From: JAWKTV01 sp041398905
GTDB taxonomy: Bacteria > Planctomycetota > Planctomycetia > Planctomycetales > Planctomycetaceae
Assembly (NCBI GenBank): GCA_041398905.1
Contig: JAWKTV010000012.1
Location: 62,001 to 126,000 of the forward strand
DNA length: 64,000 bases
Reading direction: 5' to 3'
In this document: one piece after another, positions 46,731-57,622 of the stretch
Numbering within the stretch: the first letter of the stretch is position 1
Layout: the number at the start of each line of letters is the position of its first letter
Made by a program: the position numbers and the translations under genes
Notes under the pieces: generated by a model
What the model saw: only the letters and a program-made list of their open reading frames with translations
What the model was told of the DNA's origin: nothing
The model's database searches: none

Positions 46731-48446
46731 CTAGTCAATATCTTCCATCACGGTTTCACGGACGACTTCATCGATAGTGGTGTCGCCGTCGAAGATCAGT
46801 CTGAGTCCCGATTCGCGGAGGGTGGTCATTCCCTGGCTGCGGGCGAGGTTTCGCATTTCGTCGACCGACGCGTCCGACGAGATCATGTCGCGAGGTCGTC
46901 GTTCATGTCCATGACTTCGTACAGGCCGTGCAGCCTTTGTAGCCCGAGTTGTTGCACCGCGTGCAGCCTTTGCCGTAGTAGAACTTGTACTTGCGGGCGA
47001 CCTCGATCGGCAGCTGGAGTCTCCATGAGGAGTTCATCGCTGGGGTCGAACTCGGTGCGGCACTCGGTGCAGATTCTGCGGACGAGCCGCTGCGCCTGGA
47101 CCGCCTGGACGGTGGCGGTGATGAGGAACGGGGGAATGCCCATGTCGCGGAGACGGGTGATGGCCGTCGGGGCATCGTTGGTGTGCAGCGTGCTGAACAC
47201 AAGGTGGCCGGTGAGGGCGCTCTGCACGGCGATTTCAGCGGTCTCGTAGTCGCGAATTTCGCCGACGAGAATCTTGTCCGGATCGTGCCGGAGGATGGCC
47301 CGAAGCACGTTGGCGAAGGTGACTTCGATGTCCGGATTGACGGGGACCTGGATGAGGCCGTCGATGTCGTACTCGATCGGGTCCTCGGTGGTGATGATTT
47401 TGGTTTCGAGGTCGTTGAGTTCGTTGAGCGCGGAGTAGAGTGTGGTGGTTTTGCCGCTGCCCGTCGGCCCGGTGACGAGTACGATGCCGTTGGGGCGATG
47501 AATGATGCCGCGGAACTTTTCGAGGGTTTGCGGGTCCATGCCGATCTTGTTGAGATCGAGCTGGACGACGGTGCGGTCAAGGATTCGCATGACGACCGCC
47601 TCGCCGAACATCGTCGGGAGCACGGAGACGCGGAGGTCGACCGAGTTGCCGCCGACGTTGAGTTCGATACGTCCGTCCTGCGGGAGGCGACGCTCGGCGA
47701 TGTCGAGGTTCGACATGACCTTGATACGCGTGACGATGGCGTTGGCGAGGTGCCGCGGCGGCGGGACCATCTCGTACAGCACGCCATCCGCCTTGACGCG
47801 GATCTTGAACTCGTCTTCAAACGGCTCGAAGTGGATGTCGCTCGCCTGATCCTTGATGGCGAGGAGCATGACCATGTTGAGCAGTTTACGAATCGGCTGC
47901 GTCTCCGCGGATTCTCCAGCGAGGTCGATGGGGCCGACGGTGCCGATGCTGGCGAGCTTGGTCTCCTCTTTGCCGATGCTCTCCAGCTCGCTGATCACGT
48001 CCTCGATGCTGTCCTGGTGGGCCGCGTAATGACGAGCGATGGCGGCATCAACCGCGGCGGGCGTCGAGACGGCACCGCGGACGTCGTATCCCAGAAAGTT
48101 CCGCAGGTCATCCAGGGCCGCCATGTTCTGCGGGTCGGCCATCGCCACGGTCAGGACGTTGTCCTTCAGCGAGACCGGCATGATCTTGTAGACGCTGGCC
48201 ATCGTCTCGGGGACCAGTTCCAGCACCTTTGCGGGAATGTTGGTCTCCTCGAGGTTGATGACCGACATCCCCATTGCTCGGCGAGGGCCTCGGTCACCGC
48301 GCATCGGTGACGAGCCCCATGCGAATGGCGACCTGACCGATCACCTCACCGGGGGACTGCTTCTGCTCCTCGAGGATGTCCCAGAGCTGGTCCTCGTTGA
48401 GGTAGCCTAGGTCGACGAGAATCTGTCCGAGACGACGCTGAGCCAT
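46731..48446 (-). CDS. pilB: PilB/GspE-type assembly ATPase, multiple frameshifts at both ends
   Basis: The ATG at 48446 gives MAQRRLGQILVDLGYLNEDQ and IRMGLVTDA, an MshEN-like N-domain. Shifts at about 48300 and 48275 lead to VTEALAEQWG and then MSVINLEETNIPAKVLELVP. The core is intact: GPTGSGKTTTLYSAL (Walker A), TTEDPIEYDIDG (Asp box), ILVGEIRDYETAEIA (Walker B), and STLHTNDAPTAITRL (His box). Near the end CTECRTEFDPSDELLM must join, after shifts, to LQLPIEVARKYKFYYGKGCT (tetracysteine zinc site) and LYEVMDMNDDL. The conserved tail DEMRNLARSQGMTTLRESGL stops at 46731-46733. Repaired length about 570. It powers pilin extension with PilC. Confidence 0.87.
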
Positions 48447-48665
48447 GGAGAGCCGAGTGTTGAGAGTGGAACTTCGAGCGGCATTCGCGATCGGGCACCA
48501 CGATGGTGCGATTGTCGCAACGCTGCCTCGCGCTCAACTCGCTGATGACTGATGATTTCCTGCAAACTCCGCGCGAACTTCCGCTACTTCGCCACCATCC
48601 GCAACAGGTCCGAACCCGCGATCGCCGATTCGGAAATAACTAAGGCCCGCCGCACACCCCCCGGC

Positions 48666-49789
48666 TCAATCCTGGTCGTCTTCGTCCTCCTCGTCCTCCT
48701 CGTCCTCGTCGTACAGACCACGTTTGGCGTTGGAGATGCGCTGGGCGAGTTCGCCGCGATTGTTCGCCTTGTGCAGCACGTCCTTTTCGAGGCAGAGCTG
48801 CTTTTTCCACAGGTCGAACAGGGCGTCGTCGAGCAGTTGCATGCCGAACTTGCGGCCGGTCTGGATCGACGAATTGATACGATAGGTCTTCGCCTCGCGA
48901 ATCAGGTTCGCGATGGCGGGGGTGACGACGAGCATCTCGTAGGCGGCCACCAGCCCTTTGGGCTGCCGGGGCAGCAGCGCCTGACTGAGCACGCCGATAA
49001 TCGCCACCGACAACTGCGTACGAATCTGCTCCTGTTGGTTGGTCGGAAAGACGTCGATGATGCGGTCGACGGTTCCCTGGGCGCCTGTGGTATGCAGGGT
49101 GCCGAACACGACGTGCCCCGTTTCGGCGGCGGTGATGGCGGCCGAGATTGTTTCCAGGTCGCGCATTTCGCCGACGAGAATCACGTCGGGATCCATGCGC
49201 AGGGCGCGTCGCAGCGCTTCGGGGAAGTCGGGGACATCGACGCCGATCTCGCGCTGGTTGATCGTCGACTTCTTGTGCTTGTGGTAGTACTCGATCGGGT
49301 CTTCGAGCGTGATGATATGGTGGTCCATCGTGTCGTTCATGTAGTTGATCATACTGGCGAGCGACGTTGTCTTGCCGCTACCAGTTGGACCAGTCACAAG
49401 GAACAAGCCACGGGGACGTTCCAGCAATTCCGCAATGACGGGAGGAAGGCCGAGCTGCTCGAAGGTGAGGAACTCGTTGGGGATTCGCCGCAGCACCAGG
49501 CCGATATGGCCGCGCTGCTTGAAGACAGCGACGCGAAACCGGGCTTTGTCGCCGAAGGCGAAGCCAAAGTCGGTTCCACCCCGCTCCTGGAGTTCCTGCT
49601 GGTTGCAGCTCGGGCGTGATGCTCTTCATCAAGCCGCGACGGTGTCTTCCGCCTCGAGCGACTTGGTTTCCAGCTTGACCATGCGGCCGCCGACCCGCAC
49701 GACCGGGGCTGCCCGGACGTGATGTGCAGGTCGCTCACCCGTTCGCGAACGACGGTTTCGAGCAGCTTGTCAATCTGAACTGTGGCCAT
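48666..49789 (-). CDS. pilT: PilT retraction ATPase, frameshifted in its N-terminal third
   Basis: The ATG at 49789 (MATVQIDKLLETVVRERVSD) is preceded by AGGAAGG. VSDLHITSGQP is the family N-domain. Three shifts at about 49715, 49640 and 49605 separate the parts VVRVGGRMVKLETKSLEAED, LMKSITPE and NQQELQERGGTDFGFAFGDK. The rest is intact: FEQLGLPPVIAELLERPRGL, Walker A GPTGSGKTTSLASMINY, GEMRDLETISAAITAAETGH, TLHTTGAQGTVDRIIDVFP, and the PilT-specific IANLIREAKTYRINSSIQTG. It ends in an unusual acidic tail (YDEDEEDEEDEDDQD). PilT disassembles the fibre, so a retractable pilus is implied. The gene lies 219 bases before pilB. Confidence 0.88.
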
Positions 49790-50361
49790 TCCGCTTGCCT
49801 TCCTGCGAGTCGGCACCGTGAGTCGAGCCGCCAGCCCCGACGATGCCAACTTGCGGGCGCGCCTGCGCAGGACGCCACCGATGGCACAGGGCCGAACGAT
49901 CGACCGGCGGTATCCTGACCGACGATCTGAAACGGACGATGAAGGTTTGACTGGAACGAGATAAAAACCTGCGGCCAAGAAGTGCCGAGTGGAACTCTTT
50001 GACGGGCCGAAGAACGAGCGTCCGGTCGCATGGATTATCCGATGCGAACCGACCGAGGTCGAACGCGTACGGATAAACGGCCAAACACCCGAACGCCACC
50101 AGACAGTCACCTGAGCCGGTACCAGCCGATCACTTCCCCTGCCCTGCGACGCGAAAATCGTGACCATCCACTCCAGCGACACCACAACAACCGACCGATC
50201 CCGAGATTCACGGGCCCTGAGAGCCCGCTGGAATCGCAATGACTCCAAACCTTCAGCGTTGACGCTGCACACACAATCCAGATGTAGTCGCTTTGACCAC
50301 TCCAGCCACCGCTTGCGGCGCGATCCCCCGCCTTCGGCGCGTTGACCCCGCCCTGCACCGG
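49790..50361. other. 572-base gap between the second PilB gene and pilT
   Basis: No open frame here has coding character or a ribosome site. It holds one CCCTGCCC octamer (50137-50144) and a short inverted repeat GGGCCCTGAGAGCCC near 50211. It could contain a promoter for the pilT-pilB-pilC unit, but I cannot point to the boxes. Confidence 0.4.
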
Positions 50362-52058
50362 TCAGTGCCCGCCGGAATTGAGCTTGAACGCCTCCGCCAG
50401 GGTTGTAATTCCCATAAGTGCTTTATCAACAGCATCTTCCACTAATGTCCGCATGCCGAACAGTCGCGCCTGACGACGAATGTTCTGCGTTGGCTCGCTC
50501 CTGAAGGTCATCTCGCGGATCGTGGAATTCATCAACATCAGTTCGAACACAGCCTTCCGTCCCCGGAAGCCTGTATGCTGACAGTGCTTGCAGCCCTTCC
50601 ACGTCGGCACTGGGCCTCCGCCAGCCGATCGGGGGCAATCTCGAACATCGCCAGCTCAGTCGCATCCGGTTCGTAAGGTGCCCCGCACTTGGCACAGACA
50701 ACCCGCACCAACCGCTGGGCCATGACGGCCATGACCGACGATGCGACTAGAAAAGGCTGCACTCCCATGTCGATCAGACGTGTAATGGAACTGGGCGCAT
50801 CGTTCGTATGCAGCGTACTGAATACCAAGTGTCCAGTCAAAGAAGCCTGAATTGCCATCTCGGCGGTCTCCGTATCCCGGATTTCTCCCACCAGGATCAC
50901 GTTCGGTGCCTGACGCAGCATCGACCGGATGATGCGAGCGAAGTCGAGCCCGATCTTGTGCTTGACCTCGACCTGATTGATGCCCGGCAGGTAGTACTCC
51001 ACCGGATCCTCGGCGGTGATGATCTTGCGGTCGGGACGGTTCAACTCACCGAGCGCGGAATAGAGTGTCGTCGTTTTGCCACTCCCCGTCGGGCCGGTCA
51101 CCAGAAAGATGCCGTTCGGGCGACGGATGATCTGCTGGAATTTGCGGTAGTTGTCCTCGCCGAACCCGAGGTTGCGGATACCGACTTTGATGTTGTCGCG
51201 GTCCAGGATACGCATGACCATCGCCTGCCCGTGGTTCGTCGGCAGGATGGAGACACGGAGGTCGAAGTCGCGGCCGCCGACGCGGGTCTTGATTCGGCCG
51301 TCCTGCGGTCGCCGCTTTTCGGCGATGTCGATGCGGCCCATCACCTTGAGACGCGAGATCAGGGCTGGCAGCAGACGCTTTGGCGGACTGTCCCGCTCAA
51401 TGAGCACACCATCGATCCGGTAACGGATCCGGACCCGGTCCTCAAACGGCTCGATATGGATGTCGCTGGCACGCATGTTCACCGCTTCGGTGATGATCAG
51501 GTTGCACAGCTTGACGATCGGGGAGCTTTCTTCATCCGACTGGGCTGTTTCGGCCTCGGACAGTTCGGTTTCCGTAAAGTCGATGGCGGTCTCGGTGAAC
51601 TCGATCAGCATCGAGTCGACCGACTCGGTCTCGCTCTGCCCGTAATGGCGGTTAATGGCGGCGGCGATGCTCTCCTTGGACGCCATCGCCATCACGATGT
51701 CGCGATTGAGGATGAACTTGAGCTTGTCTTCGACCTCGATATTCATCGGGTTGGCGGTCGCGACGGTCAGCCGATCGTTGTCCATCGAGACCGGAATGAC
51801 CGTGTTCTCCCGGGCGACCGACTCGGGAACCAGTTCGATGACCGACGAAGGAATCTCGATCGCTTCCAGGTCAACGAACTTGAAGCCGAACGTCTTGGCC
51901 TTGGCGGCCCCCATCCGGGCAGCGTCGACGTACTCGAGCTTGACGAGGGCATCTTCGACGGCAAGGCCCATGCTGCCCGCCATCTCGTTCGCCTCCTGCA
52001 GCTGGTCGGCACTAATCGTGCCATCCTTGACGAATTGCTGGAGCCAGTCGCGTGCCAT
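50362..52058 (-). CDS. second PilB/GspE-type ATPase, one frameshift near the 3' end
   Basis: From the ATG at 52058 (MARDWLQQFVKDGTISADQL) the product has an MshEN-like N-domain (FVDLEAIEIPSSVIELVPES) and an Asp/Glu-rich linker (MLIEFTETAIDFTETELSEA). The complete ATPase core follows: GPTGSGKTTTLYSALGEL, TAEDPVEYYLPGINQVEVKH, ILVGEIRDTETAEMAIQASL, and TLHTNDAPSSITRLIDMG. The zinc site begins VVCAKCGAPYEPDAT. The frame shifts at about 50605; the conserved tail WKGCKHCQHTGFRGRKAVFE and MRTLVEDAVDKALMGITTLA ends at 50362. About 565 residues. Two extension ATPases in one locus suggest separate motors or a PilB plus GspE pair. Confidence 0.88.
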
Positions 52059-52226
52059 GATGGGGAACTCCTGAATCGGGGCAGAGATGCCGCTTTAGTG
52101 TTGCAAGCGCGGGTAGAAGTCGCAATATCGTCAACTCAACTTCACTGATCGCGACGGGCTGACATGCGCCCTGCGGCAGCGAGCCGACGCTCCTGCCATG
52201 ACCGCCAGGCGATTCGTGCGGCCGCT

Positions 52227-55200
52227 TTACGGTTTTGCGCCGCCATGCTCGCCCTGAGCCGGGTGACCGTGCTTGCCGCGGAGGTGTTCCGGCAGTTCGT
52301 ACCCACCCGCCTGCAGAAAGGCGACGAGGTCGAGGACCTCCTGTTTAGTCAGCACGTTCACCATCCCCATCGGCATCGACGACACCGCGGACGGACGACG
52401 GACCTCGATTTCGCGCTGCTGCAACTTCGTCAACTGGTCCGGCAGCAGCAGGTTCGTCATCACCTGCACTTCCCGTTCGCCTTCTTCCTTGATGATGCCG
52501 CTGACGACCTGCCCTTCCGTCGTGATGAACTGCCACGTCTGATACTGCTTGTTGATCTCCTGCGACGGCTCAAGAATCTGCCGCAGCAGCATTTCACCCT
52601 GGAACCGCTCGCCGATCTTCGTCAGGTCAGGCCCCAGCCCGACGCCATGGCCAGCGTGCAGGTGACACTGGTTGCAGTTCGCCTTCGCGTATGCCTGCAT
52701 CCCGCGGATGATCGACTCCTCGCCCAGCGGCAGTTCGAAATCAGCGAAGTCGGCGAGGCTCCACTCCCTCACGATCGTCGGCTTCGCCGCGGCGAGCATC
52801 GCCTGGGCCTCCGCATCGTTCCCGGCGACCACCATCGTCCCATTCATAATCACCCAATGCCCGGGGAAGGTGCAGACAAAGGGATACAACCCCGGCTCGG
52901 CGGGGGCGTTGAACCGCAGCACGTGAATCTGCGACTTTCGCGTCGGTCCGATCATCGGAGCGGCCTCGATGATGAGCGCCGCCTTGTCGGCCGGATGGAA
53001 GTCGGAGTTGGCGTTCTTCGGGTCTTTCGCCATCTCGTTCGCGGCCATGCCGACTTCCGCCAGCGAACCCGGATGGACGATCAGCAGGTTATGGTCGGTG
53101 GCGTCGGGATTGCGAAATGCGAGCTTGACCGGTTGGCCCGGCTGCGCGGTGAACTGCTCGATCGTGAACTTCATTCGCTCGGGCACGCAGCCGATGCGGA
53201 CGGTCAGGAGATTCGGCTGCGCATCGAACGCAGCCTCTTCGGCGGCTGGCTTCGGCTCCTGAATGCCGCCCCCTTTGTTCGCCTGCTTGAGGACCGCATC
53301 GATGTTGTAGTGCTTGTTCCCCTCCCAATGCGCTCGCAACGTCCGCGAGCCGAGCGCACAGGTGATCGCGTAGGCCAGATGGCCTTCGCGGGGATGCTTA
53401 AAGACATCCAGCAGCGCATCGAGTGCCGGCTGCGTGCCGATGTAGCTCGCGGCGATGGCGGCCTGCATGCGAACGATGCCGTTCGAGTCGTTCGCCGCGG
53501 TATGCAACAGGCCGATCGCATCCTGCATGTGGGGGTGCCAGAACCTCAACTGCTCGACGGCCGCGGCCCGGGCGTGGTGATCGTTGCAGGCGAGCAAGTC
53601 CCGCAACAGATCCTGGCGAACCTCATCGATGCCGCGATAGAGCCAGACGGCCTCGAGCTGATGGTGTCGAAACCGCGGATCATCGCGATCGAGCGCGGCC
53701 ACCCATCGGTCGAGAGCCCTCGCGATCTCGCGGGAATCGCGGTCCCGCAGTTCACGCTTCGCCCAGTAGCGAACGCGGTACTCCGGCCGCTTCAGCAACT
53801 CCAACAATTCCTCGATCGAAGCGGCAGCGATCTGGGGAGCTGATGGCAACTCGACACCTTTGGGCACGACGCGCCAGATGCGGCCCGAATGCCGATCGCG
53901 GCGTTCATCCCGCAGCGAGTACTGCGCATGCCCCTTCACCGGGTTGTACCAGTCGCAGATGTAGAGAGCACCGCGCGGTCCGAATTGTAAGTCCACCGGA
54001 ATAAAGCTGAGGTTCTTCGAGAAGATCAAGTCGCTGACGTACTCCTCATCGAAGCCGAATTCGCTTTCGTTCCAGTGGTGAATCTCGACGCGGTTCGTCG
54101 GCTTGTAGCGAACCTTGATGAAGTCCCCCTGCAGCTCCGCGGGGTAGTGCGCGAAATCCACGAACTCCTGGCCGCAGGTTCCTGAGTAGGCTCGCAGCCC
54201 CTTCGGCGCCGGGTGCTGCTGCGGGTAGGGCGGGTCCAGCGAATGGAACGCGGCCGCATAGATCGGATGCGAGGCGACGTGCTGCCCCCAATCGTCAAAC
54301 GTGACACCCCACGGGTTGGTGCTGGGATAGCTGCCGAACGAAGTCAGGCGATGCGTTTCGGGATCGAAGCGGAACCAACCGCTGTTCTGTTGCCTTACGG
54401 GGCCGTAGGGCGTCTCGACCTGCGCGTGGTGGAAGATCGACTCGCGAAACAGCAGGTCGCCATCCGGAGTCCAGGTGAAGTCGTGGAGCGAGTGATGCGA
54501 GTCCTCGGTACCGAAACCGGTGAGCAACCGCTCGCGGACATCCGCCTTGCCGTCACCATCAGTGTCCTTGAGGAACGTGAGGTCCGGCATCTCGGAGACG
54601 TAAACCCCGCCATCCCCCAGCACGAACGACAGCGGGATATGCAGGTCTTCCGCGAACACGGTCGACTTGTCGGCACGGCCATCGCCGTCGGTGTCTTCGA
54701 GCACGACCAGCTTGTCATTCGGTTCCTGTCCGGGATAGACGTGCGGATAAGTGGTCGAGCAACTGACCCACAACCGGCCGCGATTGTCCCAGCGCATCTG
54801 GATCGGGCAGGCGATGTCGGGGAACTCCTCCTCGCCCGCGAAGAGATTCACCTCGAAGCGGGGATCGATGTCGAACTCCTTCAGCTCGTCGGCGGCGGAA
54901 AGCCACTCGTTGGCCCCCCTGCTCTGCTCGGTCTCCGGCAAAGGCGGCAGGTTCGAGTCGTCGATGGCGGCGGGCACGTTCTTGCCGATCGCAAGGTCCC
55001 AGATCCGCTGTTCGCGATTGGCGACCAGGATGTCGAAGTTGCGCATCGCGGGCAGGAAGTCGAGGTAACCGTACGTCTTGCTGCGGCCACCGGTGTAGTA
55101 GAACGAGTTGAGCGGTCGATAGCGGCGAAAGTACTGGCGGTTCTTGTCGATCACCACCTGGCGGATCGCTTCGTTGACTTCCGGAGCCTGATGTCCGAAG

Positions 55201-56989
55201 AGGCTGGCGAAGAGTTCCGTGGCGAGGAGCCGATAGCCCGCGTCACGGAGGTGACAGCCATTGATCGTGAGGTCGGTGCCGGACGAACGCATCGCCTGCT
55301 CCGTCGGCGTAAAGAGATCAACGAAGCCGATATCCTGCTGAGAAGCGACGCTCCGCATGGCCTCGACATACAAGGCGATGTTGGCGTTGTTGAGGTCCGC
55401 CGCCGGGACGTTGGCGATATTCTCGTTGGCGATGGGTGAGAGCAGCACAACTCGCGGCGCGGTTTCGCCGTTGTAGCAGCGGGTCTTCAAGTGCTGAATG
55501 TACTTGGACAAATCGGCACGAAAAGCAGGCAGGCCAGCCGCGCCGGCGAACGATTCGTTGAAGCCGAAGGCGGCGAGCACAACGTCGACTTGCTCGTGCG
55601 TCAGGTGCTGCTCGATATCGGCGAAGTTTTCGGGTCTGGGTTGCGTGGTGATGGCATCGGCTGACCAGCTCAGGTTGCGGACGACGAGTCGGTGCTCGGG
55701 ATGTCCCTGCTGCAGCAGCGTTTCGACGTAGCCGAAGTGCTGCTCGCGATCAAAGAGCGTGTTGCCGATCAGGCCGATCCGATCGCCAGCCTGCAGGAAG
55801 AGTGTCGATGAAGTCGCCACTGGATCGACGGGAGCTGGACGCGGAGCGGACTTCGCGTAAATCCCGTAGCGCGAGTAGTCGTCGGGATTCGCGGGATCGG
55901 TGGGCATCGCTTTGGCGGCGCGTCGTTCGCGACGGGTCTGCGGCTGGGCGGCGGCCTGCGGCTCCGGCTTTGCCGCCGCGTGCGGAAGGATCGGAGCTTC
56001 CCAGCCCGCGAGGTCGGCTGGCTTGACGCCTTTGACATGGCCATCGAACCGGAAGGTGGTCGGCTGATAGGGACCGACAAAGTCAATCGGGAGTTCGGGC
56101 GTGATTTTCGCTTCCATCCCCGCCCCCCAGAAGCAGGCGTTCACGAGCATGCGGCGGTAGTCGCTGTCGAGCAGGTCTTCCGAGGCGCCGTAGGTGCTTG
56201 TAAAGACGCGGCCCTGTCGGCCGTCTTTGCCCGTGTAGCTCCGGACCCACGCACCGGGGCACGGGTCTTTCCCCGCCGCGGGCGGCGAGTCGGCCGTCAT
56301 CCCCTGCAGCGGCTGCGCGTTCGCCAACACGATGCTGTCGCCTTCGGGCGCGGTCCAATAGCCCCCGACTGCACCCAGGATGCTCAACACCCCGCAGGAT
56401 GGGGTGCGACTTCTGAGCGGCGACAATGTCGACTCGCGTGCTCATCTCATGATTCTTGCCGTAGTGTCCGGCCCAGGTTTCGCCGAGCACTCTGCGGCCA
56501 AAGCCGCCTTGGTAGTCGGCACCGTCAAAGCGGTAATCGAACCGCGAACTGAGACTCTTTGGGAATCTTGAAAGCGTGCGTCGACGTGCGGAGCCCGACC
56601 ACCGGGCCGGCTCGATCGAGATAGTCGACAATCGGCTGCATCTGCTCGGCCGGGAAGTCCTGAAAGCGGAGGAAAATGACCATGAGGTCGGCCGACTCCA
56701 GTGCCTCGGTCCCCGGCATTTGACTGGAGCCAGGGAGCAACTCACCCGTCTTGGGATCGAGGGAGAAGAGGACCGTACACTTGAAGCCGTGGTGCTTTGC
56801 GAGGATGCGAGCGAGCGCTGGCAACGACTCCTCCGAGCGGTACTCGTGATCGCCGGCCAGGAAGACGATGTGCTTGCCGACTCCGGGACCGGCAGTTCCT
56901 TCATAGACGAGCGGTTGAGCAAAGACCGTTGTGCTAAAGACGAGCAGACAGAGCGTGGTCAGCAGCTTTCGCAGGCGGCGGTGAGTCAT
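52227..56989 (-). CDS. secreted multidomain PVC-type heme-binding protein (ThuA-like, SGNH, propeller, HEAT, cupredoxin, cytochrome c), frameshifted in its N-terminal quarter
   Basis: About 1585 residues from the ATG at 56989, which opens a signal peptide (RKLLTTLCLLVFSTTVFAQP). Order: ThuA-like domain (FLAGDHEYRSEESLPALARI) broken by shifts at about 56545 and 56430; SGNH hydrolase-like domain (GDRIGLIGNTLFDREQHFGY, LAAFGFNESFAG, INGCHLRDAGYRLLA); PVC beta-propeller (WVSCSTTYPHVYPGQEPNDK, EDTDGDGRADKSTVFAEDL, FGPRGALYICDWYNPVKGHA); HEAT-like helices (RYWAKRELRDRDSREIARAL); cupredoxin with ligand-like residues in DHNLLIVHPG and FVCTFPGHWVIMNGTM; cytochrome c with CNQCH and GVGLGPDLT, later MPMGMVNVLTKQEVLDLVAF. 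This predicts an exported redox enzyme acting on a carbohydrate-like substrate; the substrate is unknown. The SGNH catalytic Ser and His should be verified. Confidence 0.85.
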
Positions 56990-57134
56990 TCGGCGAATCC
57001 TGATTCAAGGTGTGGGTCAGCGGGAGATTCCGTCCGCATCAGACCACGCGGGCCGAAAACGGTCATCGCCGAAACGAGGCACGGTGGAGTCGGGAAATGT
57101 CCGGGAGCGGACCCTCGTGGGCGGGTCTGGAAGG

Positions 57135-57500
57135 TCAAGCGATCGGCCGCCAGCCGTCTCCGAGGTCGGGCAGGTCGTCTGTCGCCGGGAGATAGAAGTA
57201 GGCTTCGATGCGTTGGTTTGCAAACGGGTCGAGCAATTCGATGGGCCGACGGGCGTAGAGGCCTTCGGGCACGCCCTCTTCCTCATCCAGTCGCGAGAGG
57301 CAGTGGGGCGAGACGTCGTAGACTTCGCCGAGGATCGAGTTCCCGGCGGGTGCCGCGTCGACGAGAGCCGGGTAGGCTCCGCAATCGTGCAGCCGATAGG
57401 CGGGTCGCGTGCGGGCCGCACCAAGGAACAATTCTTCCGCGAGCAACCGATCGCGGACATCGCCCCGCTTGAGTGTGCCATAGACAAAGAGGCGAGGCAT
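57135..57500 (-). CDS. gamma-glutamylcyclotransferase-like (AIG2/GGCT fold) protein
   Basis: The 121-residue product is a single GGCT-like domain. It has the start MPRLFVYGTLKRGDVRDRLL with the substrate loop YGTLKRG, AYRLHDCGAYPALVDAAPAG in the middle, LGEVYDVSPHCLSRLDEEEG with the catalytic-type Glu in LDEEEG, and YARRPIELL after it. Members release 5-oxoproline from gamma-glutamyl amines or dipeptides. Small bacterial members are often of unknown substrate. The gene stands alone and is divergent from the binding-protein gene at 57.6 kb. Confidence 0.88.
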   Translation of the reverse strand: MPRLFVYGTLKRGDVRDRLLAEELFLGAARTRPAYRLHDCGAYPALVDAAPAGNSILGEVYDVSPHCLSRLDEEEGVPEGLYARRPIELLDPFANQRIEAYFYLPATDDLPDLGDGWRPIA

Positions 57501-57622
57501 GACAGAGGCTCGGTCCGTGTGTGGAGGCCGGACAAACTCGTCACGACCTGGCGTCGGTAGCTCTGGGCCTTGCGGTCAGCGCCGGTAGCGTCGCTCAAAG
57601 CGGGATCGTAGACTGGGGCGCG

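Noticed and set aside
50362..50376. palindrome-like GCACCGGTCAGTGC at the second PilB stop
   Set aside because: Only 4 bp pair at the ends, which is not enough for a terminator or operator.
38831..50610. programmed ribosomal frameshifting in the pilus genes
   Set aside because: There are too many sites per gene, they lack a common slippery heptamer or downstream structure, and both directions of shift are needed.
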